A stretch of 7,175 bases of DNA from an uncultured Clostridia bacterium. GTDB taxonomy: Bacteria > Bacillota > Clostridia > Oscillospirales > Ruminococcaceae. Shown here in pieces: positions 1-7,000 of this stretch (position 1 is its first letter; each line of letters starts with the position of its first letter). The position numbers were made by a program, and so were the translations under genes. The notes under the pieces are model-generated. The model saw only the letters and a program-made list of their open reading frames with translations. It was not told the DNA's origin and ran no database searches. The DNA lies in assembly GCA_938014855.1 (NCBI GenBank), contig CALLQM010000241.1, positions 1 through 7,175 on the forward strand, given 5' to 3'.

Positions 1-14
1 CAATTTTGAATCAA

Positions 15-494
15 TCACTCGTTGCATTTTCCGCAATCCTCATCTCCACAGCCGCAGCTGTCTTCTTCATCTTCAAGCTCAAATTCAAGCAGTTCCCCAC
101 AATTTGGGCAAGTTGTTTGTCCCTTTTCAAGCATATCAGAATCTATACATACTACGTCACCACAAGTGGGACAACAAACTTCATAAATATCTTCGTCTAG
201 ATATTCATCATCATCATTTTCATCATCATGATCGGTATAACCACAATCGCAGTCACACTCATCGTCGTCTTCCAACTCATAGTAGTCCTCTTCCAAAGAT
301 CCTAGATCTTCGTCAATTGTATCTACTTGTTCGCTAAGTTCATTTACTTCTGCTTCTATGTCAGAAACTGTTAAAGCCATATCATCAAATGCATGGATCA
401 ACGCATTTATGACCTTGCCCTCTTTTGTATAATCATCAATACCAAGGCCAGCCTCAAGTCCCTTAATATAGGCCGCTCTTTCCGTAATTGTCAT
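15..494 (-). CDS. CD1247-family acidic, Cys-rich zinc-ribbon protein (function unknown)
   Basis: The protein has 159 residues. I recognise the family by its N-terminal domain (about residues 1-40, beginning MTITERAAYIKGLEAGLGI), which matches the clostridial 'CD1247 N-terminal domain' proteins; their function is unknown to me. Residues 41-75 look like a short acidic coiled coil. Next come a cysteine cluster (C80, C82, C84), a very acidic linker, a likely zinc ribbon (CPTC at 108-111 and CPNC at 129-132) and a Cys-rich tail (C147, C149, C154, C157). About 55 of 159 residues are Asp or Glu against only six Lys/Arg. There is no signal peptide or membrane segment, so it is probably cytoplasmic. 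The ATG follows GGGAGGT at a spacing of about 7. It lies 75 bases after efp with no clear terminator between, so co-transcription is likely. A role in transcription, translation or metal handling would be a guess. Confidence 0.85.
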   Translation of the reverse strand: MTITERAAYIKGLEAGLGIDDYTKEGKVINALIHAFDDMALTVSDIEAEVNELSEQVDTIDEDLGSLEEDYYELEDDDECDCDCGYTDHDDENDDDEYLDEDIYEVCCPTCGDVVCIDSDMLEKGQTTCPNCGELLEFELEDEEDSCGCGDEDCGKCNE

Positions 495-569
495 AAAATT
501 TACCTCCCTTTATGCTTTTATTACATTAGAAACACGGTTTGCAAAAAATTATTCCCTAAACGTAACTAA

Positions 570-1127
570 TTATGCTCTTTCCATGTACTCACCGGTTCGA
601 GTATCAACTCGAATGTGTTCACCCTCATTAATAAATAGCGGAACACGAATTTCTGCACCAGTTTCCAAAATGGCAGGTTTTGTAGCATTCGTAGCTGTAT
701 CACCTTTAAAGCCAGGTTCTGTTTTCGTAATTTCCAATTCAATGAAGAAGGGAGGTTCAACACCAAACACTTTTCCTTTATAGGAAAGTACCTTTACATT
801 CATATTTTCTTTTACAAACTTAAAGTTGTCGCTCAAAGTATCTGCACTGATGGGAATATTTTCATAGGTTTCATTATCCATAAAATAATACAGATCGCCA
901 TCACGATACAAATAAAGCATTTCTTTTCTTTCAATATAAGCCGTAGGATATTTGTCTGTAGGGTTAAATGTTTTATCAGTAACAGAACCGGTAATCACAT
1001 TCTTAATTTTCGTTCTAACAAACGCAGCGCCTTTACCAGGTTTTACATGCTGAAACTCAAGAATCTGGACTACATTTCCGTCCATCTCAAAAGTTACGCC
1101 ATTTCTGAAATCGCCCGCTGAAATCAT
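570..1127 (-). CDS. efp: Elongation factor P
   Basis: EF-P binds the ribosome between the P and E sites and relieves stalling at consecutive prolines. The 185-residue product has the usual family length, opens with the typical [10 protein letters not shown] and ends with the typical [12 protein letters not shown]. An N-terminal KOW-like domain is followed by two OB-fold domains. The domain-I loop HVKPGKG carries Lys32 at its tip, the position modified in Bacillus EF-P (5-aminopentanol) and beta-lysylated in the Escherichia coli protein (Lys34). Which modification applies here cannot be told, as no modifying enzyme is in the window. The frame stays open upstream to a TTG at 1199. I chose ATG 1127 because a strong GGAGG lies 7 bases upstream and the protein then matches EF-P exactly. 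It follows the M24 peptidase after 148 bases that hold a candidate promoter and a structured leader. Confidence 0.98.
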   Translation of the reverse strand: MISAGDFRNGVTFEMDGNVVQILEFQHVKPGKGAAFVRTKIKNVITGSVTDKTFNPTDKYPTAYIERKEMLYLYRDGDLYYFMDNETYENIPISADTLSDNFKFVKENMNVKVLSYKGKVFGVEPPFFIELEITKTEPGFKGDTATNATKPAILETGAEIRVPLFINEGEHIRVDTRTGEYMERA

Positions 1128-1205
1128 AAGTTTACCTCCAAAAGTTTTTGATACATCATTTTTCCTACGTTTTGCCGCAGGCAAAATTGTATCAACCAAA
1201 TTAAC
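1128..1205 (-). promoter_or_regulatory. Structured efp 5' leader with alternative hairpins
   Basis: This is the leader between the predicted efp transcription start and its ATG. Three pairings can be seen. An outer stem is made by TTGATACA (1195-1188) and its perfect complement TGTATCAA (1155-1148). Inside it, TTTTGCC (1186-1180) and GGCAAAA (1176-1170) form a 7-bp hairpin with a 3-base loop. Alternatively, CCTGCG (1181-1176) can pair with CGTAGG (1169-1164), six pairs including one G-U, around the loop GCAAAA. The two inner hairpins share bases and exclude each other. The Shine-Dalgarno GGAGG follows the outer stem by 8 bases. I match it to no known riboswitch or ribosomal-protein leader. 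Regulatory function is inferred from pairing alone. Confidence 0.4.
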
Positions 1206-1211
1206 ACTCTA

Positions 1212-1240
1212 ATTTTATATTAAAAACATAGATTTTGCAA
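1212..1240 (-). promoter_or_regulatory. Candidate SigA promoter for efp
   Basis: On the minus strand, TTGCAA (-35, 1240-1235; 4 of 6 consensus matches) and TAAAAT (-10, 1217-1212; 5 of 6) are separated by 17 bases. The start site would fall near 1205, giving a leader of about 78 bases. It would let efp and the CD1247-family gene be expressed apart from the upstream cluster. The region is AT-rich, so chance matches are possible. Confidence 0.5.
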
Positions 1241-1241
1241 G

Positions 1242-1270
1242 CCCTTTTGTTAAATTATGTCCGAAAAGGG
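1242..1270 (-). repeat. Inverted repeat next to the efp -35 box
   Basis: CCCTTTT and AAAAGGG form a perfect 7-bp inverted repeat (1242-1248 and 1264-1270) with a 15-base centre, just after the peptidase stop and one base upstream of the predicted efp -35 element. It could be a weak hairpin at the end of the peptidase transcript or a protein-binding dyad. The stem has only three G-C pairs and no U-run directly follows, so a strong intrinsic terminator is unlikely. Confidence 0.3.
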
Positions 1271-1275
1271 AAACA

Positions 1276-2349
1276 TTAAACGATAATTAAGTCTTTCGTA
1301 CTTTTTGTTAATATTTCACATCCATTTTTTGTGACAACAACCATGTCTTCTATCCGTACTCCGAACTGTCCCGCAAGATAAATTCCAGGCTCTACTGTAA
1401 TTACCATACCTGGCTGACAAACGGTTTGATCTAAAGGAGAAAATGCCGGTCTTTCATGAATTTCCAAACCGACTGAGTGCCCCGTGCTATGCCCAAAGCA
1501 TTTTCCGTATCCTGCCTCTTTAATTACATTACGAGCGGAATAATCCACATCTTTGCATAATGCGCCAGCTTTAACTGTTTTTATTGCTGCTAATTGAGCT
1601 TTTAAAACCGTATTGTAAATAAGCGTTTGCTTTTCATTAACTCGTCCTACCGCTATAGTTCTTGTCATATCTGAGCAATATCCATTCACCACGCATCCAA
1701 AATCCATGGTAATGAAATCCCCTAATTCCACCTTTTTATTTGTCGGAACCCCATGAGGCAGAGAAGAATTGGCTCCAGACACTACGATAAAATCAAAAGA
1801 AGGGCGTTCTGAGCCGTTGCGATACGTATAGTCCATTAATTCACCGGCAATATCTTTCTCAGTCATACCGGGCTGCATATAGCTGCAAATATGGTGAAAC
1901 GCATCATCCGTTATTTTTTGAGCAGTTTGAATATATTCTAAATCTTTTGCAGACTTTATCATTCGCATATTTCGTATCATTTCATCAACTTGTTTATTCA
2001 TTACAAGTGATACATTTGGCAATCGTTCCTGGTAGTAAGAAAATTCAGAAACTGTCATGTATTCGCTTTCAATTGCTATTTTTTTGACATTATGCTTTTT
2101 TAATAAAGTATTAATTTGTTCAAACAACTTTTCTTGCAATAACACCGTACAGCCATTCACTTCTTTTTGTGCCTTTTCATAATAGCGAAAATCAATAATA
2201 AAATATGCTTCTGCATTTTTAATTACCAATAAAGTTCCCGCTGAAGAAGGAAAGCTAGTAAAATATTGGCGATTAACGCCTGAATGAATTAAAACAGCAT
2301 CCACATCTTCCGGAAGTTTTTGAAGGAGTTTATTAATTCTGTTTTCCAC
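1276..2349 (-). CDS. M24-family Xaa-Pro peptidase (PepQ/YqhT type)
   Basis: This is a metallopeptidase of the 'pita-bread' M24 family, expected to cleave the bond between an N-terminal residue and proline, either from peptides (aminopeptidase P) or from dipeptides (prolidase); the sequence does not decide which. In the 360-residue numbering from ATG 2358, an N-terminal creatinase-like domain covers about residues 1-130. The catalytic domain holds all five dinuclear metal ligands: D219 (MDFG), D230 (SDMTRT), H294 (STGHSVG), E323 (VEPG) and E337 (RIED). H202 and H301 are typical active-site histidines. I prefer the GTG at 2349 (357 residues): AGGAG directly abuts ATG 2358, leaving no room for initiation there, but lies 9 bases before the GTG. 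It follows aroQ closely, as yqhT follows yqhS in Bacillus subtilis. No signal peptide is seen, so it is probably cytoplasmic. Confidence 0.95.
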   Translation of the reverse strand: MENRINKLLQKLPEDVDAVLIHSGVNRQYFTSFPSSAGTLLVIKNAEAYFIIDFRYYEKAQKEVNGCTVLLQEKLFEQINTLLKKHNVKKIAIESEYMTVSEFSYYQERLPNVSLVMNKQVDEMIRNMRMIKSAKDLEYIQTAQKITDDAFHHICSYMQPGMTEKDIAGELMDYTYRNGSERPSFDFIVVSGANSSLPHGVPTNKKVELGDFITMDFGCVVNGYCSDMTRTIAVGRVNEKQTLIYNTVLKAQLAAIKTVKAGALCKDVDYSARNVIKEAGYGKCFGHSTGHSVGLEIHERPAFSPLDQTVCQPGMVITVEPGIYLAGQFGVRIEDMVVVTKNGCEILTKSTKDLIIV

Positions 2350-2371
2350 GTATGTCATCTCCTAATTTATT

Positions 2372-2800
2372 TCAAAGTGTCGAAAGCGCATTCAGCGCCA
2401 ATAGATAACTGTTTTTTCCAAATCCATAAATTCCACCAACACAAACAGGCGCAATCACGGAGGTATGTCGAAATTCTTCTCTTTTATGCACATTAGAAAG
2501 ATGTACTTCTATTACAGGAATGTCGATTGCTGCAATTGCATCGCGGATGGCAATACTGTAATGAGTATAAGCCCCAGCATTGAGTACAACACCATCAAAT
2601 TCTGTTCTGGACTGTTGCAGTTTATCAATTATCGCACCCTCAAAATTCGACTGAAATATCGTACACTCCAGTTCTAATTCATGTGCATGTGACATGATCT
2701 TTTCATTGATTGCATCGATTCCAATGTTGCCATAGATGCCTGGTTCTCGAATTCCAACCATGTTTAGATTGGGCCCATGTATAACCAGTACTTTCTTCAT
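2372..2800 (-). CDS. aroQ: Type II 3-dehydroquinate dehydratase
   Basis: The enzyme converts 3-dehydroquinate to 3-dehydroshikimate, the third step of the shikimate pathway to aromatic amino acids. The 142-residue length fits the small, usually dodecameric type II enzyme, not the Schiff-base type I enzyme AroD. The signature residues are present: HGPNLN at 8-13, R18 and the catalytic Y23 in the lid segment (REPGIYG), QSNFEG at 50-55, N74 and H80 in NAGAYTHYS, H100 in EVHLSN, and R111 in REEFRHTSV. ATG 2800 begins one base after the TIM-barrel gene's TAG stop, with GGGGGA about 7 bases upstream inside that gene, which suggests translational coupling. The next gene follows within about 20 bases. 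No other shikimate-pathway gene is in the window. Confidence 0.98.
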   Translation of the reverse strand: MKKVLVIHGPNLNMVGIREPGIYGNIGIDAINEKIMSHAHELELECTIFQSNFEGAIIDKLQQSRTEFDGVVLNAGAYTHYSIAIRDAIAAIDIPVIEVHLSNVHKREEFRHTSVIAPVCVGGIYGFGKNSYLLALNALSTL

Positions 2801-2801
2801 T

Positions 2802-3665
2802 CTACTTTCCCCCTGCCTTAAGATACATTTTTTGCATTGTTACAGCATCTTCTGCTTGCATCCCTGCAGATTCACAAATGATTGTAGGTGTGCAATTTTT
2901 ACGGACAATCAGTTCTGCTAATGGTTCAAACTCTGGTCCGAATTGTGTATCGGCAAACGTTAAGTGACATTTTTCTCCACCAGGTTTTGTATATTCAATT
3001 TTACTAAAATGAGAATGAAATATACGCATTCTATCTTGTCCAATAACATTCTCCATCTTTTTAAAAATTACTTCAAAAGCCTCCAAATTATTTAGCCCTC
3101 CATAAGTTCGGGCATTTAAGTGACCAAAATCTATACATGGAAGAATTCGATCATCCAACTTACATAATTCTAACACTTCATCAAGCGTTCCGAGTTGATT
3201 TAATTTTCCCATTGTCTCAGGACAAAGTTGAATATGAGATAATCCATGTTCATCCAATTTTGATATACATTTTTGCATTGTGTCACAAGCCAATTCTAAC
3301 GCCTGTTCTCTGCTTATTTTCCCACAAGAACCCGTATGGATCACTACGCGCCTACCACCCATAGCATGGACCGCACAAGCGGACTGCAGTACATATTCAA
3401 CACTCTTTAAGCGTTTTTCTTCATCAATACCAGACATTGAAATATAATATGGTGCATGTAAGCTCAATTGAATATCTTTTTCTAAAGCTGCTGTTCCAAA
3501 CGCACTAGCAGATTCATTAGAAATTTTAACTCCTCGTCCGCATTGATACTCATAAGCTGATAGTCCCATTTTTTCAAGATATTCCGGTATTTGAGTATTT
3601 TTACGATATCCTAAAGCAAAAAAGCTCTTTGCATTCCCTGCCGGACCGAAACGCGTTTTAATCAT
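2802..3665 (-). CDS. TIM-barrel protein related to endonuclease IV / sugar isomerases
   Basis: The 287-residue protein belongs to the AP-endonuclease-2 / xylose-isomerase-like TIM-barrel superfamily. By motif it lines up with endonuclease IV (Nfo): H70 (LSLHAPYY), H110 (VVIHTGS), E150 (CPETMGK), D179 and H182 (IDFGHLNAR), H219 (HSHFSK), H234 and E265 (ICESAG). These correspond to eight of the nine trinuclear zinc ligands of E. coli Nfo. The ninth, Asp229 of Nfo, aligns with K232. The N-terminal DNA-binding loop of true Nfo (GSHVS-like) is also absent; here the start reads RFGPAGNAKSF. A metal-dependent enzyme is likely, but AP-endonuclease activity is uncertain; a sugar-phosphate isomerase or epimerase is the main alternative. 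Its ATG overlaps the yqeG stop as ATGA, with AGGAG 7 bases upstream, and aroQ begins one base after its stop. It therefore sits mid-operon. Confidence 0.85.
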   Translation of the reverse strand: MIKTRFGPAGNAKSFFALGYRKNTQIPEYLEKMGLSAYEYQCGRGVKISNESASAFGTAALEKDIQLSLHAPYYISMSGIDEEKRLKSVEYVLQSACAVHAMGGRRVVIHTGSCGKISREQALELACDTMQKCISKLDEHGLSHIQLCPETMGKLNQLGTLDEVLELCKLDDRILPCIDFGHLNARTYGGLNNLEAFEVIFKKMENVIGQDRMRIFHSHFSKIEYTKPGGEKCHLTFADTQFGPEFEPLAELIVRKNCTPTIICESAGMQAEDAVTMQKMYLKAGGK

Positions 3666-4162
3666 AAACGCTCTCCTTTATGATAATTTTGCAATACTTT
3701 TCGTTCAATGCTTCGTTTAAATTTAAAAAATATAAACGGTTCTTTTTCCATAGGTTCAACAAGAATCGATATTACACCAGCATTCTTTGCGCATAAAACA
3801 TCGGTGAATAACTGATCTCCTACCATAGCCATTGAACGAGGATTTGCGTTAAGGCGTTTTATTGCACGACGAACACCAAAGGACAGTGGTTTCGCTGCAT
3901 TTGAAATATAACCAATTCCTAATTTTTGAGCAAAAGGTGCCACTCGTTTCGAATAATTATTTGATAGAATAAATAAATGAATTCCTGCTATTTTTACTTT
4001 GTTAAGCCAGTCTTTCACTTCTTGTGGCACATCTGGATTATTATGAGTGGTAAGTGTATTATCAACATCCAATAATAAAACCTTAATTTTATGAAGTTTC
4101 AGCCATTCCGGAGACAAGTTCCAAATACGATGGACATAATGATCTGGGTACAGAGACAGCAT
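3662..4162 (-). CDS. yqeG: YqeG-family HAD subfamily IIIA phosphatase
   Basis: The 166-residue protein carries all HAD phosphatase motifs: D32 (nucleophile) and D34 in DVDNTLT, S67 in ILSNN (motif II), K91 in AAKP (motif III), and D116 and D121 in GDQLFTD (motif IV). Length and architecture match the YqeG family, related to yeast Gep4, a mitochondrial phosphatidylglycerophosphate phosphatase. A role in phosphatidylglycerol synthesis is therefore plausible but not shown here. There is no membrane segment; the basic, aromatic stretch FIFFKFKRSIERK near the C terminus could touch membrane surfaces (inference). The ATG has GGGAGG 6 bases upstream. It is the first gene of its cluster, behind a good promoter, and its TGA overlaps the next start. 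In B. subtilis yqeG precedes yqeH and aroE, so this neighbourhood differs. Confidence 0.95.
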   Translation of the reverse strand: MLSLYPDHYVHRIWNLSPEWLKLHKIKVLLLDVDNTLTTHNNPDVPQEVKDWLNKVKIAGIHLFILSNNYSKRVAPFAQKLGIGYISNAAKPLSFGVRRAIKRLNANPRSMAMVGDQLFTDVLCAKNAGVISILVEPMEKEPFIFFKFKRSIERKVLQNYHKGERL

Positions 4163-4215
4163 TATAAGCCTCCCTTTATTTCATATGATTTATTCGCATA
4201 ATTTTATTTAATAAT

Positions 4216-4244
4216 ATTATATAACGAGCGTATTCATTTTACAA
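4216..4244 (-). promoter_or_regulatory. SigA-type promoter of the yqeG-aroQ cluster
   Basis: A perfect TATAAT (-10, 4221-4216) lies 17 bases downstream of TTGTAA (-35, 4244-4239; 4 of 6 matches). It sits just past the rpsU terminator and about 55 bases before the yqeG ATG, so it should drive yqeG, the TIM-barrel gene, aroQ and the peptidase, and perhaps efp by read-through. Confidence 0.75.
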
Positions 4245-4250
4245 TAAAGA

Positions 4251-4283
4251 TAAAACGGGCAGGAAAAATTCCTGCCCGTTTTA
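4251..4283 (-). terminator. Intrinsic terminator of rpsU
   Basis: A perfect 15-bp inverted repeat (4251-4265 paired with 4269-4283) has a 3-base loop and a GC-rich core (CGGGCAGG with CCTGCCCG). On the minus strand the core is followed by TTTTATCTTT. It starts 11 bases past the rpsU stop codon and separates rpsU from the yqeG promoter. The A/T-flanked stem is nearly symmetric, so it could also work in reverse, but no plus-strand gene reaches it. Confidence 0.92.
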
Positions 4284-4294
4284 TAACAATTTCA

Positions 4295-4471
4295 TTATTT
4301 AAACTTGCGTTTACGAGCTGCCTCAGACTTTTTTTTGCGTCTGACAGAAGGCTTCTCATAATGCTCTCTCTTTCGTACTTCAGCAAGAACGCCGGAGCGA
4401 GCGCAGGAGCGTTTAAATCTACGCAAAGCGCTGTCTAAAGACTCGTTGTCTTTAATTCTAATTTCTGACAT
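4295..4471 (-). CDS. rpsU: Small ribosomal subunit protein bS21
   Basis: S21 is a small basic protein of the 30S platform, near the 3' end of 16S rRNA, and takes part in translation initiation. From ATG 4471 the product is 58 residues, the usual size in Bacillota. It has the typical features: start MSEIRIK, the [13 protein letters not shown] helix, [12 protein letters not shown], and a Lys/Arg-rich tail ([15 protein letters not shown]). A TTG at 4477 would add two residues (ME) but lies only about 3 bases after the Shine-Dalgarno sequence; the ATG has better spacing to GGGGAGGG (9-10 bases). The gene has its own strong promoter and terminator, so it can be expressed alone. Its common partner yqeY is absent here. 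Confidence 0.97.
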   Translation of the reverse strand: MSEIRIKDNESLDSALRRFKRSCARSGVLAEVRKREHYEKPSVRRKKKSEAARKRKFK

Positions 4472-4539
4472 TTCCAAATTCCCTCCCCACGCCTACAGGC
4501 CGGAGTATATATCCTTACCTACAAAGTAGATGGATAACA
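4472..4539 (-). promoter_or_regulatory. rpsU 5' leader with possible Shine-Dalgarno-masking stem
   Basis: The leader, roughly 68 bases, can form two small hairpins. ATCTAC (4531-4526) pairs with GTAGGT (4522-4517) around a 3-base loop. Further down, CTCC (4505-4502) can pair with GGAG (4486-4483) inside the ribosome binding site, enclosing GCC/GGC (4500-4498 with 4493-4491) around UGUA. The second would mask the Shine-Dalgarno sequence, as in autoregulated ribosomal-protein leaders. It has only seven pairs and a lopsided internal loop, so this is tentative. Confidence 0.3.
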
Positions 4540-4545
4540 AATATT

Positions 4546-4575
4546 ATTATACAATAATCTTGTACAACTTGTCAA
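4546..4575 (-). promoter_or_regulatory. Near-consensus SigA promoter of rpsU
   Basis: Perfect TTGACA (-35, 4575-4570) and perfect TATAAT (-10, 4551-4546) are 18 bases apart. Transcription should start near 4539. The -35 box begins only 20 bases past the leuS stop and I see no terminator hairpin between, so read-through from leuS probably adds to rpsU transcription. This is the strongest promoter match in the window, as expected for a ribosomal protein gene. Confidence 0.92.
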
Positions 4576-4594
4576 GTCATTTACAAAAAGCAAA

Positions 4595-7000
4595 TTATTT
4601 TGCTACCAAATTTACCAATTTTCCTTTGACAACAATTTCTTTAACAAGATTTTTACCAGAAATTGCAGCTTGGATTTCAGGTAAATTTTTAGCAGTACTC
4701 AGCATTTGCCCTTTTGAACTCTCAGCATCAACCATCATACGAGCTCTGATCTTTCCGCAAATCTGGACAACCATTTCTACCTGTGCGTCTTTGCACTTGT
4801 TTTCGTCAAAAGTCGGCCATTCCTGCTTATTTAGCATACCGTCAAAGTTAGCCTGTTCCCACATTTCCTCTGTTATATGAGGTGCGAAAGGATTTAATAT
4901 TAATAGCAGAGATCTCATCTCTTGTTTATTAATAGAACCATGGTCACTGATATCGTTCAACAGTGACATCATTGCCGCAATTGCAGTATTAAACTTCATT
5001 GCTTCAATATCTTCGGTAACCTTCTTGATAGTCTTATGGAAACTGCTTTCAAGTTCCGGAGAATAGCTGTCTCCATCCTTTAAAATGTCCAACAATCCAT
5101 AAATACGTTCCAAAAACCGCTTACAGCCTTTAATTGAGCTTTGCGACCATGGAGCACTCTTTTCAAAATCGCCAATAAACATTTCATAAAGACGAAGAGT
5201 GTCCGCACCGTAATCACGTACGATATCGTCTGGATTTACGACATTACCACGAGATTTACTCATTTTCTCGCCATTTTCACCAAGAATCATACCATGGCTG
5301 GTGCGTTTTGCATATGGTTCCGGCGTATTAACAATACCGATATCATAAAGGAATTTATGCCAAAAACGAGAATAAAGCAGGTGCAGCGTTGTATGCTCCA
5401 TACCACCATTATACCAATCAACAGGCATCCAGTAATTAAGCGCTTCTTTTGATGCAGGAGCATCCTGATTAAATGGGTCACAGTAGCGCAGAAAATACCA
5501 CGAGGATCCAGCCCATTGCGGCATTGTATCCGTTTCACGCTTTGCTGGACGTCCGCATTTCGGACATGTTACATTCACCCATTCATCAATTGCCGCTAGT
5601 GGAGAGTCACCATCTCCTGTGGGTTCATAACTTTCTACTTCTGGTAAACGAAGCGGCAGTTCGCTTTCATTTAAAGGTACATAGCCACAGTGGTCACAAT
5701 GGATGATTGGAATAGGTTCTCCCCAATACCTTTGACGAGAAAAGACCCAATCGCGTAGTTTGTAGTTTACTTTTGGTTCGCCTTTTTTATTTTCAGACAG
5801 CCAATTAATAATTTCTTTTTTAGCATCCTCAACAGTAAGGTTATCCAAAAATCCAGAATTCACCATAACGCCGGTGGCACAGTCAGTGAATGCTTCTTTT
5901 TGAACATCTCCGCCTTTTACGACTTCTATAATTGGTAACTCAAACTTTTTAGCAAATTCCCAGTCACGTGTATCATGCGCAGGAACTGCCATAATCGCTC
6001 CAGTTCCATATGACATAAGCACATAATCAGAAATAAAGATGGGAATTTCCTTATTATTGACTGGATTGATGCCGCAAACGCCATCCAACTTAACCCCGGT
6101 TTTTTCTTTTGCAAGTTCAGTTCGCTCAAAATCAGATTTTTTTGCCGCAAGCTTTTGATAATCGCGTACAGCATCCATATTTTGAATCTTATCTGCCCAC
6201 TTTTGAATATAGGGATGTTCAGGCGAAATAACCATATAGGTTGCACCAAAGAGGGTATCCGGACGTGTAGTAAAGACAGTCAAGATATCCCCTGCAGTTG
6301 TACCAAAATCGACTTGCGCACCCGTCGAACGGCCGATCCAATTTTTCTGAGAGGTCTTAACGCGGTCAATATAATCCACGTGATCCAAATCATCAATTAA
6401 ACGCTGTGCATATTCCGTAATTTTTAGCATCCATTGACTTTTAACTCGGTGAACAACTTCACTTCCACAGCGTTCGCAAACGCCTCCGACAACTTCTTCA
6501 TTTGCCAAAACCACTTTGCATCCTGTACACCAGTTAACGGACATTTCTTTTTTATATGCAAGCCCACGTTTAAATAGCTGAAGAAAAATCCATTGAGTCC
6601 ATTTATAATAGTTGGGATCTGTCGTATTGATTTCACGATTCCAATCAAACGAAAGCCCTAGACTTTGTAGCTGAGATTTAAATCTTGCAACATTTTGCTT
6701 TGTTACAATTTCCGGATGAATATGATGTTTGATTGCAAAATTTTCAGTCGGTAAACCAAACGCATCCCATCCCATAGGATACAGTACATTATATCCCTGC
6801 AAACGGCGTTTTCTCGCAATAATATCAAGCGCTGTATAAGAACGTGGATGCCCTACGTGAAGCCCTTGTCCGGAAGGATAAGGAAATTCTACCAAAGCAT
6901 AATATTTGGGCTTTGAATAATCCGTACTAGCTGCAAAAACATTTTTGGAATCCCAGATCTCCTGCCATTTTTTTTCTATGGCTGCAAAATCGTACTTCAA
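4595..7000 (-). CDS. leuS: Leucyl-tRNA synthetase
   Basis: A class I aminoacyl-tRNA synthetase that charges tRNA-Leu in the cytoplasm. In numbering from the upstream GTG at 7009 (804 residues): HVGH at 51-54 (the HIGH motif) and KMSKS at 582-586 form the ATP site; four cysteines C161, C164, C178 and C181 form a CxxC pair set. The CP1 editing domain spans about 225-415, with TTRPDTLFG (T247, T248, T252) and D346 in VPAHD. A second zinc module uses C438, C441, C482 and C485, as in Thermus-type enzymes. The anticodon-binding helices and small C-terminal domain complete a full-length protein. I prefer TTG 7000 (801 residues): GGAG lies 8 bases upstream of it, whereas that same sequence overlaps GTG 7009, and MKYDF is a family-like start. 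It follows rsfS by 36 bases, too little for a T-box leader. Confidence 0.98.
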   Translation of the reverse strand: MKYDFAAIEKKWQEIWDSKNVFAASTDYSKPKYYALVEFPYPSGQGLHVGHPRSYTALDIIARKRRLQGYNVLYPMGWDAFGLPTENFAIKHHIHPEIVTKQNVARFKSQLQSLGLSFDWNREINTTDPNYYKWTQWIFLQLFKRGLAYKKEMSVNWCTGCKVVLANEEVVGGVCERCGSEVVHRVKSQWMLKITEYAQRLIDDLDHVDYIDRVKTSQKNWIGRSTGAQVDFGTTAGDILTVFTTRPDTLFGATYMVISPEHPYIQKWADKIQNMDAVRDYQKLAAKKSDFERTELAKEKTGVKLDGVCGINPVNNKEIPIFISDYVLMSYGTGAIMAVPAHDTRDWEFAKKFELPIIEVVKGGDVQKEAFTDCATGVMVNSGFLDNLTVEDAKKEIINWLSENKKGEPKVNYKLRDWVFSRQRYWGEPIPIIHCDHCGYVPLNESELPLRLPEVESYEPTGDGDSPLAAIDEWVNVTCPKCGRPAKRETDTMPQWAGSSWYFLRYCDPFNQDAPASKEALNYWMPVDWYNGGMEHTTLHLLYSRFWHKFLYDIGIVNTPEPYAKRTSHGMILGENGEKMSKSRGNVVNPDDIVRDYGADTLRLYEMFIGDFEKSAPWSQSSIKGCKRFLERIYGLLDILKDGDSYSPELESSFHKTIKKVTEDIEAMKFNTAIAAMMSLLNDISDHGSINKQEMRSLLLILNPFAPHITEEMWEQANFDGMLNKQEWPTFDENKCKDAQVEMVVQICGKIRARMMVDAESSKGQMLSTAKNLPEIQAAISGKNLVKEIVVKGKLVNLVAK

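Noticed and set aside
201..231. CAT/TCA simple repeat
   Set aside because: It encodes the acidic Asp/Glu tract of the CD1247-family protein and is interrupted; no separate repeat function is needed.
104..337. Plus-strand open frame encoding a His-rich peptide
   Set aside because: It is the antisense of the Asp/Glu-rich CD1247-family gene; GAT/GAA runs read as His codons on the other strand.
495..569. A promoter for the CD1247-family gene in the gap after efp
   Set aside because: TTGCAA occurs, but the nearest -10-like TAATAA is only about 15 bases away; too weak to call.
1128..1199. An in-frame extension of EF-P by 24 residues from a TTG at 1199
   Set aside because: EF-P proteins start at MISAGDF-like sequence, a strong GGAGG precedes ATG 1127, and the extension lies in the hairpin-forming leader.
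4576..4594. A terminator after leuS
   Set aside because: There is a T-run but no stable hairpin before the rpsU promoter.
4530..4880. Plus-strand 116-codon open frame over the end of leuS
   Set aside because: It is antisense to conserved LeuRS sequence, has no ribosome binding site and resembles no family I know.
5141..5706. Plus- and minus-strand open frames inside leuS
   Set aside because: They are shadows of LeuRS, whose motifs run without a break in the main frame.
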